NCBI GenBank assembly: GCA_965656785.1
Contig: CBFHLY010000014.1
Location: forward strand, 1 to 64,000
Reading direction: 5' to 3'
DNA: 64,000 nt
From: JALQTD01 sp965656785
Lineage (GTDB): Bacteria; Bacteroidota; Bacteroidia; Flavobacteriales_D; Sanyastnellaceae
The notes below the pieces were generated by a model. That model saw only the letters and a list, made by a program, of their open reading frames with translations. It made no database searches and had not been told where the DNA came from. Made by a program: the position numbers and the translations under genes. Of the stretch, positions 9,350 to 17,972 are shown in pieces. Each line of letters opens with the position of its first letter. Positions within the stretch are counted from its first letter, which is position 1.

Positions 9350-10798
9350 ATGGATATTTTGAACTTCATTGGAGGCAAGCACCTCCCTGCCATCGAAAAC
9401 GAATGGTTGGACAACATCGAACCCGCAACAGGCCTCCCCTATGGACGCCTTCCGCGTTCAGGCGAAGCGGACATCGAACGGGCCATGGAAGCCGCTCAAG
9501 CAGCCTATCCGGCCTGGTCATCGACTTCGGTGGAAGAGCGCGCCGCCTGCTTGAACCGACTCGCTGATCGCATCGCCGAACACTTCGACGAACTCGTAGC
9601 CGCCGAATCGCGGGACAACGGGAAACCGGTCAGCCTCGCCGCACACGTGGACATTCCTAGGGCGGAAAAGAACCTCCGTTTCTATGCTTCCGCTGCACAG
9701 CAATATTTGACCGAGGCCGGCATGGCCGCGGGCGCACATCAGCTGCACTACGTGCACCGCAAGCCGCTCGGCACGGTGGGCGTGATTTCACCGTGGAACC
9801 TTCCCCTGTACCTGTTCACTTGGAAGGTCGCTCCGGCTTTGGCCATGGGCAATTGCGTCATCGGAAAGCCGTCTGAGATCACGCCGGCAACCGCCTTCTT
9901 GATGTCCCAATGGATCAACGAGTCCGGCTTTCCGCCGGGCAGCTTCAACATCGTGCACGGTTTGGGCAACGAGGTGGGGGAAGCCCTCGTCACGCACCCT
10001 CGGATCAAGGCCATTTCCTTCACAGGCGGAACGGCGACAGGCCGACACATTGCCCGCGCCGTGGCGGGCACGTCCAAGAAAACCACCTTCGAGTTGGGCG
10101 GAAAAAATCCCGCCATCATTTTCGAAGACTGCGATTTCGACCTGACGTTGCGGACCGTGCTGCGATCCGGTTTTGCGAATCAAGGCCAAATCTGCCTCTG
10201 TTCCAGCAGATTCCTCATCCACGAATCCATCTACGACCGCTTCCGCGATGCGTTGGTGGAAAAAGTCAGCGCCATGCGGCCCGGGGACCCGTCGTTGCCC
10301 GAGACCAAAATGGGCGCGGTTGCATCGGCTGACCATTTGGCCAAGATCCAATCCTTCGTCGCCCAAGCAAGGGAACTCGGCGGCACCATCCTCTGCGGCG
10401 GCCAAGCCACCCACCCCGAAGGCGACCGCTGCAGCCAAGGCCATTTCATGCAGCCCACCCTCATCGAGGGGCTCTCTCCCACCTGCGAAGTCAACCAACA
10501 AGAAATCTTCGGCCCCGTGGTTACGCTCCAGCCCTTTGCAACCGAAGAAGAGGCCATCGCCTTGGCGAATGGGACGGAGTATGGGCTCGCGTGCACGATT
10601 TGGACCGAAAACCTGCGGCGGGCACACCGCGTTGCCGCCCGAATCGACAGCGGCATCGCATGGGTGAACTGCTGGCTGGAGCGCGATTTGCGCATGCCAT
10701 TCGGTGGCGTTAAATCATCCGGAGCCGGGCGCGAAGGCGGAACTGAATCGTTGCGGTTCTTTACCGAACCTCAGAACGTTTGCATTCACATCACGTGA
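9350..10798 (+). CDS. Aldehyde dehydrogenase, ALDH8 / 2-aminomuconate (or 2-hydroxymuconate) semialdehyde dehydrogenase type
   Basis: The 482-residue protein is full length for the NAD(P)-dependent aldehyde dehydrogenase superfamily. The cofactor-binding segment GVISPWNLPLYL is near residue 145. The general-base glutamate lies in FELGGKNP near residue 247. The nucleophilic cysteine is Cys282 in NQGQICLCSSR, with the paired Cys-x-Cys seen in the ALDH8 branch. That branch oxidises 2-aminomuconate or 2-hydroxymuconate semialdehyde in tryptophan/kynurenine and catechol meta-cleavage pathways. The substrate here is inferred from these motifs only, since no other kynurenine gene is in the window. 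The gene stands alone with its own upstream -7 box. Confidence 0.9.
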   Translation: MDILNFIGGKHLPAIENEWLDNIEPATGLPYGRLPRSGEADIERAMEAAQAAYPAWSSTSVEERAACLNRLADRIAEHFDELVAAESRDNGKPVSLAAHVDIPRAEKNLRFYASAAQQYLTEAGMAAGAHQLHYVHRKPLGTVGVISPWNLPLYLFTWKVAPALAMGNCVIGKPSEITPATAFLMSQWINESGFPPGSFNIVHGLGNEVGEALVTHPRIKAISFTGGTATGRHIARAVAGTSKKTTFELGGKNPAIIFEDCDFDLTLRTVLRSGFANQGQICLCSSRFLIHESIYDRFRDALVEKVSAMRPGDPSLPETKMGAVASADHLAKIQSFVAQARELGGTILCGGQATHPEGDRCSQGHFMQPTLIEGLSPTCEVNQQEIFGPVVTLQPFATEEEAIALANGTEYGLACTIWTENLRRAHRVAARIDSGIAWVNCWLERDLRMPFGGVKSSGAGREGGTESLRFFTEPQNVCIHIT

Positions 10799-10929
10799 TC
10801 GTCGTGCGGCGTCACCTGGCCCTCCTCGACGCCCACTTTGTTCCCGTTGGTGAAAAACCAGACCAAATGCGCATCCACCCAGTCCACGACCGGGCGCAAC
10901 CTCGCCGATATGTTGCGCAGTTTCATCAT
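10786..10929 (-). CDS. Possible small protein (47 residues), unrecognised
   Basis: This frame fills most of the 199-bp gap between the aldehyde dehydrogenase and OmpA-type genes and overlaps the former's 3' end. From the tandem ATG at 10929 it reads MMKLRNISARLRPVVDWV, continuing with a hydrophobic/aromatic patch (AHLVWFF) and an acidic C-terminus. A near-consensus -7 box (TATCATTG on the minus strand) lies 9 bases upstream of the ATG. No family is recognised and the frame may be fortuitous. Confidence 0.3.
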   Translation of the reverse strand: MMKLRNISARLRPVVDWVDAHLVWFFTNGNKVGVEEGQVTPHDDHVM

Positions 10930-10997
10930 CTTGCACCACAATGATAACGCTGAAACTTCCATTATTGTTTTAACAAGCATTACATCCCTCATTTCGA

Positions 10998-11966
10998 ATG
11001 AACAAACCCCTCCTTCTTCTCGTGGCCACCGGCCTGCTTTCCGGATGCGTCAGCATGAAGTCTTATGAAGCGCTTGAGTCCGAGCGCGATGAACTGCGCG
11101 AGGCGCAAGCCGCGGCGCGTTTGGCGCAAGGTGACGCCGAAATCAACCGGCGCGAGCTCGAAGGGCGCGTAGCGGTGTTGGAGGATGCGCGGACGGAATT
11201 GGAAGCCGATACGGCGGAAATGGGCCGGGATTTGGCCCGCAGCCGGCAGCGCATCGCGGAATTGCGCGAACTGAACGATGTGCTCAACGAACAGAGTTCC
11301 GACCGGCTAGCGAAAATGATCACCGAAAACGAAGCCCTGCTCCGCAACCTCGCGAGCACCCGCGAAGAATTGCAGGCGCAGGAGGATTCACTCGTTGCAC
11401 TCGGAGCCGACCTCGAGGCCCGTCGCAAGGAACTCGCGGCGCGGTCCGCACGCGTCGAGGAGCTCGAGGCCCTGCTCGCCGCCCGCGATGCCGCGGCCAC
11501 CGCCCTCCGCAATCGCGTGGCCGAAGCGTTGCTCGGCTTCAAGGACAAGGGCTTGACCGTGGAACAACGGGATGGCAAGGTGTACGTGTCCCTCGAGGCG
11601 AAACTGCTGTTCCCGTCGGGGAGCACCGCGATCAATGTGGAGGGACGGCAGGCGCTGCTGGATTTGGCCCAAGTGGTGGCCGTGCAAGAGGACATCGAGG
11701 TGATCGTGGAAGGGCATACGGACACGGACCAAATCCGATCCACGGGCAGCATCCCGCGCAACAACTGGGAACTCAGCGTCCTCCGAGCCACGGCGGTCGT
11801 GGATTTGCTCACCGGAGATGGTGGGGTCAGCCCGAGCCTGCTGACCGCTTCCGGTCGCAGCGAATACCACCCTGTGGATGCCGAAGACAAAGCGAAAAAC
11901 CGCCGCATCGAAATCGTGCTCGCCCCGGACTTGGGCGAGTTGTTCGATCTGATTCGCAACGAATGA
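10998..11966 (+). CDS. OmpA-family peptidoglycan-binding lipoprotein with long coiled coil
   Basis: The 322-residue protein starts with a lipoprotein signal peptide (lipobox LLSGC, lipidated Cys17). Residues ~25-175 form a charged alpha-helical coiled coil rich in Glu, Arg and Ala. Residues ~190-315 are an OmpA C-terminal domain. It has the motif EGHTDTD, the helix NNWELSVLRATAVVDLL and the terminal KAKNRRIEI arginine pair that in this family contacts diaminopimelate in peptidoglycan. It probably tethers the outer membrane to the cell wall, with the coiled coil as a periplasmic spacer. The gene is monocistronic and ends at a strong bidirectional terminator. Confidence 0.92.
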   Translation: MNKPLLLLVATGLLSGCVSMKSYEALESERDELREAQAAARLAQGDAEINRRELEGRVAVLEDARTELEADTAEMGRDLARSRQRIAELRELNDVLNEQSSDRLAKMITENEALLRNLASTREELQAQEDSLVALGADLEARRKELAARSARVEELEALLAARDAAATALRNRVAEALLGFKDKGLTVEQRDGKVYVSLEAKLLFPSGSTAINVEGRQALLDLAQVVAVQEDIEVIVEGHTDTDQIRSTGSIPRNNWELSVLRATAVVDLLTGDGGVSPSLLTASGRSEYHPVDAEDKAKNRRIEIVLAPDLGELFDLIRNE

Positions 11967-11982
11967 CGTCCGCATCTTGGAC

Positions 11983-12026
11983 ACGAAAAAGCCCGGTCCG
12001 CTTGCGAGCAGACCGGGCTTTTTCGT
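11983..12026. terminator. Bidirectional terminator
   Basis: A perfect 16-bp inverted repeat (11983-11998 and 12011-12026) with A-run and T-run flanks sits between the convergent OmpA-type and DCGG-repeat lipoprotein genes. Confidence 0.92.
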
Positions 12027-12040
12027 CAGCAACCTTCTGG

Positions 12041-13009
12041 TTACTGGATGGGCAACTGGAAGGAGCCGAGTGAAATGGTCACGTTGTCATCCGCCGCATC
12101 CACCATGGACCCACTGAAGGTGCCCACGATGATGCCGCCCACTTGGGCGTCGATGTACGTGACGGTCACGTTGATGTTTCCTCCAAACGACGTGCCGTAT
12201 TGCCCGCCGCCCACGGCCACGTACGTGGCCACGCCCGCGGGAGCCGTCGCATCGTTCAAGCTCACGACAGCGCCATCGACCCAGCCGACCAACGGTGGCT
12301 CCGGAAGCGTCAAGCCGATGCCCTGCGTCGTGACCGAAAGGCCCGCGATGGTGATGGTACCCGTTGCACCGTCCAAGGTCGCGGTTGCTTCGAAGTCCGC
12401 CAAAATCGTCGAACCGTTGGCCTTCCACGTCAAAATCGCTTCACAATCCGGGCACGTCGAACCCCCACAATCAATGTACAACTCGTCGCCATCGAGCAAG
12501 CCGTTCGTGCAATCCCCATCCGTGGCGCACGCATCGCAATCCGGCCCCCCACAGTCGATGCCAATTTCGGAGCCGTTCATGATCCCGTCCACGCAGGAAG
12601 GGCAAACGTCGCAATCCGGTCCCCCACAATCCACGCCCTCTTCCAAGCCATTGAGCAACCCGTCCCCGCAGAGTTCACCGCACGCAATGCCCGTAGTTCC
12701 CCCGCAATCGATGCCGGTCTCTCCCGGATCAAGCACCCCGTTGAACGCCGGGTCGCAGGGCTCGCATTCCCCCCCGCAGTCCACCCACTGCTCCCCGAGC
12801 AACACGTCGTACTGACCGTTCTCGCACGGATCACAAGGCTCACAAATCGGGCCGCCACAGTCCACGAGTTCCTCCCCGTTGTTCTGGATGCCGTCGTAGC
12901 AGTTTTCAGGAATCCGGTTGTCCTCGTTGAGGCAGCCGGTGAACAGGATGAACGCCAGCGGCAAAGCCAACATCGGCAAGGCAGAGGCGATACGTTTCAA
13001 TGCAGACAT
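12041..13009 (-). CDS. Lipoprotein with cysteine-rich DCGG repeats
   Basis: The ATG at 13009 begins a lipoprotein signal peptide (MSALKRIASALPMLALPLAF, lipobox FTGC, Cys26); the upstream in-frame extension lacks signal features. Residues ~30-190 contain about seven units of the form NGxxxGxExGIDCGGPDCDxC, giving a dense, evenly spaced cysteine ladder. Residues ~195-322 are a beta-rich domain without cysteines (TWKANGSTILADFEATATLD and onward), which may be the functional part. The Cys-rich part is probably a disulfide-stabilised stalk at the cell surface. I cannot assign the C-terminal domain to a family. Confidence 0.85.
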   Translation of the reverse strand: MSALKRIASALPMLALPLAFILFTGCLNEDNRIPENCYDGIQNNGEELVDCGGPICEPCDPCENGQYDVLLGEQWVDCGGECEPCDPAFNGVLDPGETGIDCGGTTGIACGELCGDGLLNGLEEGVDCGGPDCDVCPSCVDGIMNGSEIGIDCGGPDCDACATDGDCTNGLLDGDELYIDCGGSTCPDCEAILTWKANGSTILADFEATATLDGATGTITIAGLSVTTQGIGLTLPEPPLVGWVDGAVVSLNDATAPAGVATYVAVGGGQYGTSFGGNINVTVTYIDAQVGGIIVGTFSGSMVDAADDNVTISLGSFQLPIQ

Positions 13010-13110
13010 GTGATTGCGTTTCAATGGTCTAATTTTTAGAAACCGGCACCAAGATACGTTGAAGGCAGGAACAACCATCTTTTTTTGACGAACTTGCGGG
13101 GCTCAATCAC

Positions 13111-14844
13111 ATGGAAGAAACCCCTTGGACAGCGGAACCCCGGCCTGACGGTCAGAAGGTGTCGGACTTGCAAATGAACGCAAGGCTGACCCATTTGGTT
13201 GCTTGGCTGTTGGTACAGCGCGGCATCGATTCCGCCGAGGCCGCTCGAAAATTCCTGACACCTTCCGCTGACGACCTGCTCGACCCCAGTGGCATGAAAG
13301 ACATGGATGCGGCGGCCGAACGGTTGCACCAAGCGGTGCAGCGGGGGGAACGCATCATGGTCTACGGGGACTACGACGTTGACGGAACGACCGCTGTCGC
13401 CTTGATTTCTGGGTTCCTGACGGGATTGGGATCGGAGGTGACGCCGTATGTGCCCAAGCGCTTCGACGAAGGGCACGGGGTGAGCATGGAAGGGGTGGCT
13501 TTTGCGTCCAATCAAGGGTGCACGCTGATGATCACGCTCGATTGCGGCACGAAGGATTTTGAGTCGCTGGCTTACGCGAAAAAGAAGGGCATCGACGTCA
13601 TCGTCTGCGATCACCACCTTCCCGAGGAGAAGTTGCCTTCGGTTTTGGCCTTGCTGAATCCCAAGCGCCCCGACTGCACGTATCCATTCAAGGAATTATC
13701 GGGGTGTGGGGTGGCGTTCAAGCTCTTGCAAGCGCTGACCCTTCGGATGGATTTTCCGCAGGACAACTTGTTGGAAGAATTGGACTTGGTGGCCATCAGC
13801 ATTGGGGCGGACCTCGTGGATTTGGTCAACGAAAACCGCATCCTCGCGCACCACGGATTGAAGCGGCTCAAGGAATTGCAACGGCCCGGGTTGCGCGCCA
13901 TGCTCCGTGCAGCAGACATTCGGGAAGCTCCGGCCACCATCCGCGACATCAGCTTCACGCTGGGGCCGCGCATCAACGCCGCTGGGCGGATGGAGGATGC
14001 CATGACGGCCGTGAACCTGTTGTTAGAGACCTGCGAAAATGGCGCCGCAGAATGCGCTCGGTTGTTGGAGAATTGGAACCAAATCCGCCGGGAGGTGGAC
14101 GAAGACATGACCGCGAAGGCCATCGAATTGGTGGACCAAGACGAGCGGAATCGGTACTGCAATTTGGTTTACGGCAAGCATTGGCACCGCGGGGTGGTCG
14201 GCATCGTAGCGAGCCGCCTTGTGGAGCACCGCTACCGGCCATCCCTTGTGCTTTCAGAGGAGGGAACCACCCTCATCGGCAGCGCGCGGAGCGTGGATGG
14301 CGTGGACATCCACCACGCACTGGGCGCGTGCAGCGACCTGCTCATTCAGTTCGGGGGGCATCCCATGGCGGCTGGGCTGCAACTGCATAAGAAGGACTTG
14401 CCCGAATTCCGGGAACGGTTCGAGCAAGCCATCGGTGAGCAGCTTGCCGGGCGTGAGCCCAAGCCCCGGGTGACGTACCACGCCGAGCTGCCCTTGTCCG
14501 AGCTGACGACGGCGATGTTCCGGGGATTGGAAACGCTGGAACCGTTTGGTCCGGGCAATCCGCTGCCGGTGTTCATGAGCCGCAATGTGCGGTGCGCGAA
14601 AGCGCCGCGGGCGGTGGGAGCGGAAGGCAAGCACTTGAAGCTGTACGTCACCCAGCCGGAATGGGCGGGATCCATGGAGGCGGTGGGGTTCAATTTGGGC
14701 CACCTGCTGCCGCTGCTCAAGCAATGGCATGCCTTTGATATCGTCTACACGCTGGTGCGCAATACGTGGTTGGAAGCGCGTTCGGCGCCCGATGAAATCA
14801 AACTCAACCTCCACGTCATCGACGTGCGAGAGGCTCAGGACTGA
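13111..14844 (+). CDS. recJ: Single-stranded-DNA-specific exonuclease RecJ
   Basis: The 577-residue length is normal for RecJ, a 5'-3' ssDNA exonuclease of recombinational and mismatch repair. The DHH-superfamily signature YGDYDVDGTTAVAL is at residues 85-98, with metal-binding aspartates 87, 89 and 91. The second motif CDHHLP is near residue 168 and the DHHA1 region carries GGHPMAAGLQL near residue 415. A C-terminal OB-like region follows. The gene converges with the mscS-type gene and their 3' ends overlap by 10 bp. Confidence 0.97.
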   Translation: MEETPWTAEPRPDGQKVSDLQMNARLTHLVAWLLVQRGIDSAEAARKFLTPSADDLLDPSGMKDMDAAAERLHQAVQRGERIMVYGDYDVDGTTAVALISGFLTGLGSEVTPYVPKRFDEGHGVSMEGVAFASNQGCTLMITLDCGTKDFESLAYAKKKGIDVIVCDHHLPEEKLPSVLALLNPKRPDCTYPFKELSGCGVAFKLLQALTLRMDFPQDNLLEELDLVAISIGADLVDLVNENRILAHHGLKRLKELQRPGLRAMLRAADIREAPATIRDISFTLGPRINAAGRMEDAMTAVNLLLETCENGAAECARLLENWNQIRREVDEDMTAKAIELVDQDERNRYCNLVYGKHWHRGVVGIVASRLVEHRYRPSLVLSEEGTTLIGSARSVDGVDIHHALGACSDLLIQFGGHPMAAGLQLHKKDLPEFRERFEQAIGEQLAGREPKPRVTYHAELPLSELTTAMFRGLETLEPFGPGNPLPVFMSRNVRCAKAPRAVGAEGKHLKLYVTQPEWAGSMEAVGFNLGHLLPLLKQWHAFDIVYTLVRNTWLEARSAPDEIKLNLHVIDVREAQD

Positions 14845-15665
14845 GCAATGAGGTGGACGTCCCGTTGAGGGAACGGAACCACAACGCCGTGCTCGCGGAA
14901 GAGCGCATCGATGCGGAAGCGGATGTCGCTCTTGATGCGATCGATGGTCCACGGTGAGCGAATCCAGGAGCGCACTTCAAAGACCAAAGCCGAATCGCCA
15001 AAGTCCTCGAAGATCACCACGATTTCTTCGTTGTCCGCCACTTCGGGTTGGGCCCGCATGGCTTGGATGAGCAGGTCCGAAACGAGAACCGTATCGGAGC
15101 CGTAGGCCACGCCCACCCGAACGTCGAGGCGGGTGCGGTCGCGCCCTTGGGTGAAGTTGCGCACGCTTTGGCCTGCAAACAGGCCATTGGGCAAGACAAT
15201 CAAGTCGCCCGACCGCGTGACCACCCGCGTCGAACGCAAGTCGATCCGCTCCACCCGCACGAGCGAACCCTCGATTTCCAGCTCATCCCCCACGCGCACC
15301 CCGCCCTCAAATAACAGCACAAACCCCGACACCACGTCGTTGAAAAAGCCCTGCAATCCGATGCCCACCCCCACCAACAGCGCCGCAGAACCCGCGAACA
15401 GCACCTTCATTTCCACCCCGATGGTGCTCAGCGCAGACATCCCCGCCACGAGGTAAACAAGGGTCCGCCAAATCCGCCGGATCATGAACTGCTTGCCCTG
15501 GTCCACGCGCCGCCGCAGCATGGATCGGTTCAAGAACAGCCGCCCCAGCCACAGCATCACCTGCGCAAGCGCGAATATGCCGAGGACGACGAACACGTCC
15601 AGCGCCGTAAAGCTGTACTTGCCGATGGTGAATCCCGATTCCAAAAAAGTGCGCAGTCCGCTCAT
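14835..15665 (-). CDS. MscS-family small-conductance mechanosensitive channel
   Basis: The 276-residue protein has two to three N-terminal membrane helices (VFVVLGIFALAQVMLWLGRL; RRIWRTLVYLVAGMSALSTIG; the pore-lining helix around AGSAALLVGVGIGLQGFFND). The MscS beta domain follows (GDLIVLPNGLFAGQSVRNF). These proteins are tension-gated pores that release solutes under hypo-osmotic shock. Its ATG overlaps the stop codon of dnaG (ATGA), so it is translationally coupled to dnaG. Confidence 0.93.
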   Translation of the reverse strand: MSGLRTFLESGFTIGKYSFTALDVFVVLGIFALAQVMLWLGRLFLNRSMLRRRVDQGKQFMIRRIWRTLVYLVAGMSALSTIGVEMKVLFAGSAALLVGVGIGLQGFFNDVVSGFVLLFEGGVRVGDELEIEGSLVRVERIDLRSTRVVTRSGDLIVLPNGLFAGQSVRNFTQGRDRTRLDVRVGVAYGSDTVLVSDLLIQAMRAQPEVADNEEIVVIFEDFGDSALVFEVRSWIRSPWTIDRIKSDIRFRIDALFREHGVVVPFPQRDVHLIAQS

Positions 15666-17866
15666 TCGTAAGGCAAAATGGTGGAGCCAAAGTACTTCGC
15701 CAATTCGGACTTTTCGCGATCCAGTCGAACGCGCTCCGCGAGCAGTTCGTCCACCGCAGCGTCCGTGTCGGGTTGCTGCTCAAGCGCGACGAGTTCCGAC
15801 GAAATCGCCTTGATCCGCTGTTGAATGTTGTCCAATCGCAACAAGTGCATCGCATCCATCAGGGCCTTTTCGAGGTGGTCCTCCTCGAGCTCCGGGTAGA
15901 TTTGGTGGCGGATGGCCCAGTTTTGGGACACCACGTGCTGCACCATCATCGCGTCGGCGAGCACGCGCTGCAGCTCGGGATCCGGGTCCTGCAGGAGCTT
16001 GCTGAACTCCGGAATGAGGTGCTCGTCCAAACTCTGCACAGCGAAGTCGATGACGCGCTGGAAGCTGGAGGACTGGAGTTCGATTTGTTCCAGCTCGAGC
16101 GTGTGGATGACCCATTCCGCGAAGGGATGCCGCTCGGTTACGGGTTCCTCCTCGCCCTCCACGGTGACGTCCACGGGGTGGCCGCCGTAATTCACGACCA
16201 AATCCTTTTCCAAGAAGTACCGCCGCGGGACGTCGAGCAAACCAGGAGTGGCCATCGGCTCGACCGGCGCGACTTCCGGTCCGTCGTCGGACATCCAGCC
16301 CGGTTCGGCCGGCGGGGGCGGGGCGTTGGGGCCCGTCCATCCGGGGATGGTGCCGTCGGGGGCAATGGCCCAACCGGCATCGGCGGGGTGCGGCGGTTCG
16401 TCGGGCAGCGGGGGCGCGTCGGGCAGCGGGGGCGCGTCGGTGTAAGGCGGCGGTTCGGGCAGCGGGGCGGCGGGGCGCAAACCCGTCATGCGGCCCTGGG
16501 GCGTGCGCACCGTCGAGGCGGTTCGCTTCGCCCGCTCCTCGGCCTTCCGCCGATCTTCGGCCAACTTCAGCACCGCCTTGTTGACCTCGCCCTGCAGCAA
16601 ATCCTCGCCGACGCTCAGTTGAGCGGCCGAGGCTTGGATGTACACGCTCCGCTCGATGGCGTCGGGAATGGCGGCGATGGACTGCACCACGCTCCGGACC
16701 GCTTCCGAACGACGCAAGGGGTCGCCACCGGCATCGGCGAGCAGGGCCTGGGCCTTGAAGGCCACGAAGTCCTGCGCTTCCTCGGCCACGAAGCGCTGGA
16801 GCTCCGAGGCGCTGACCTTGCGGGAATAGCTGTCGGGGTCGTCGCCGTCGGGGAACAGAAGGACCTTGACTTTCAGGCCGGCGGCGAGGAGCAGGTCGAT
16901 GCCGCGGAGGGAGGCGCGAACCCCCGCCGCGTCGCCGTCGAAGAGGACCGTTACGTTCTTCGTAAAGCGGCGGATGATCTTGATTTGGCCGTCCGTCAGG
17001 GCCGTGCCGCTGGAAGCGACCGCGTTTTCGAGCCCCGCTTGGTGGAGCGCCATGACGTCGGTATAGCCTTCGACGAGGAGGACGCGGTCTTCCTTCGTGA
17101 TGTGGGGTTTGGCCAAATGGATGCCAAACAGCACGTCGCTCTTGTGATACAGCGGGCTCTCCGGGCTGTTGAAGTACTTCGCAACGTCCTTCTCCTTCTT
17201 CAGCGTGCGCCCGCCAAAACCGATGACGCGCCCCGTCACGTCCCGGATCGGGAACATCACCCGCCCCTTGAAGAAGTCCCACAGCCCGCCGCTGTCCCGC
17301 TCCCGCGACAACCCCGCCGCCACGAGCCACTTCGGCTCGTAACCCGCCGCGACCGCCGCCTTCGAAAACGCGTCCCAAACATCCGGGGAATACCCGATCA
17401 AGAACCGCTTGATGATCTCCGGCCGAAAGCCGCGCTCCGCGAAATACGACAACCCGATGCCCTGCCCCGCCTCGGTCTCGTGCAGCTGTTCCGTGAACCA
17501 CTTCTGCGCCCACGCCACCACGGCGGCAATGCTCTCCTTCTCGCTCCGCGCGGCCAGCTCCTCGGGGGTTTGCTCGCGCTCTTCGATTTCGATGTTGTAG
17601 CGTTTGGCCAAAAACCGCAACGCCTCCGGATACGTCATGCTCTCAAGCTCCATGAGGAACGTGATGAGGCTGCCACCCTTGCCGCTCGAAAAGTCCTTGA
17701 AGATGCCCTTCTGCGGAATCACGTAAAACGACGGGGTCTTTTCGTTCGTGAACGGGCTCAGTCCGCGGTAGCTACTCCCCTGCTTTTTCAGCTCCACGAA
17801 GTCGCCGATCACCTCTTCGATGACGGCGGTTTCGAGGATTTGGGCGATGGTGGACTGAGGAATCAT
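15662..17866 (-). CDS. dnaG: DNA primase DnaG, zinc ligands absent
   Basis: I start it at the ATG at 17866 (MIPQSTIAQILETAVIEEVI), matching the usual primase N-terminus; 734 residues. The N-terminal CHC2 zinc-finger region is present (YRGLSPFTNEKTPSF, then FKDFSSGKGG), but the four expected ligands Cys/His/Cys/Cys are Ser37, Thr40, Asp58 and Ser61. The catalytic core is intact, including the TOPRIM motif LLVEGYTDVMALHQAG. Residues ~440-520 are a Pro/Asp-rich linker with repeated DAPPLP units, and the C-terminal ~180 residues should bind the replicative helicase. It lies upstream of the mscS-type gene with an ATGA overlap. A near-consensus promoter precedes it. Confidence 0.96.
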   Translation of the reverse strand: MIPQSTIAQILETAVIEEVIGDFVELKKQGSSYRGLSPFTNEKTPSFYVIPQKGIFKDFSSGKGGSLITFLMELESMTYPEALRFLAKRYNIEIEEREQTPEELAARSEKESIAAVVAWAQKWFTEQLHETEAGQGIGLSYFAERGFRPEIIKRFLIGYSPDVWDAFSKAAVAAGYEPKWLVAAGLSRERDSGGLWDFFKGRVMFPIRDVTGRVIGFGGRTLKKEKDVAKYFNSPESPLYHKSDVLFGIHLAKPHITKEDRVLLVEGYTDVMALHQAGLENAVASSGTALTDGQIKIIRRFTKNVTVLFDGDAAGVRASLRGIDLLLAAGLKVKVLLFPDGDDPDSYSRKVSASELQRFVAEEAQDFVAFKAQALLADAGGDPLRRSEAVRSVVQSIAAIPDAIERSVYIQASAAQLSVGEDLLQGEVNKAVLKLAEDRRKAEERAKRTASTVRTPQGRMTGLRPAAPLPEPPPYTDAPPLPDAPPLPDEPPHPADAGWAIAPDGTIPGWTGPNAPPPPAEPGWMSDDGPEVAPVEPMATPGLLDVPRRYFLEKDLVVNYGGHPVDVTVEGEEEPVTERHPFAEWVIHTLELEQIELQSSSFQRVIDFAVQSLDEHLIPEFSKLLQDPDPELQRVLADAMMVQHVVSQNWAIRHQIYPELEEDHLEKALMDAMHLLRLDNIQQRIKAISSELVALEQQPDTDAAVDELLAERVRLDREKSELAKYFGSTILPYE

Positions 17867-17885
17867 GAGCAAGCCGTGCGGCCTA

Positions 17886-17914
17886 CGAAGATATTGCGCA
17901 ACAGTCGAAATCAA
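17886..17914 (-). promoter_or_regulatory. Putative dnaG promoter
   Basis: On the minus strand a TTG (17914-17912) is followed after 18 bases by TATCTTCG (17893-17886), one base from TAnnTTTG, 19 bases before the dnaG ATG. Confidence 0.5.
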
Positions 17915-17972
17915 TGGCTGAACGCATTGTCACTCCAAAGAATGCGCCGTAACTCGTGCTGAAATTCTTCCA

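Noticed and set aside
15773..17962. A 729-codon plus-strand frame antisense to dnaG
   Set aside because: dnaG motifs are unambiguous on the other strand, and this translation is charge-rich without any recognisable fold.
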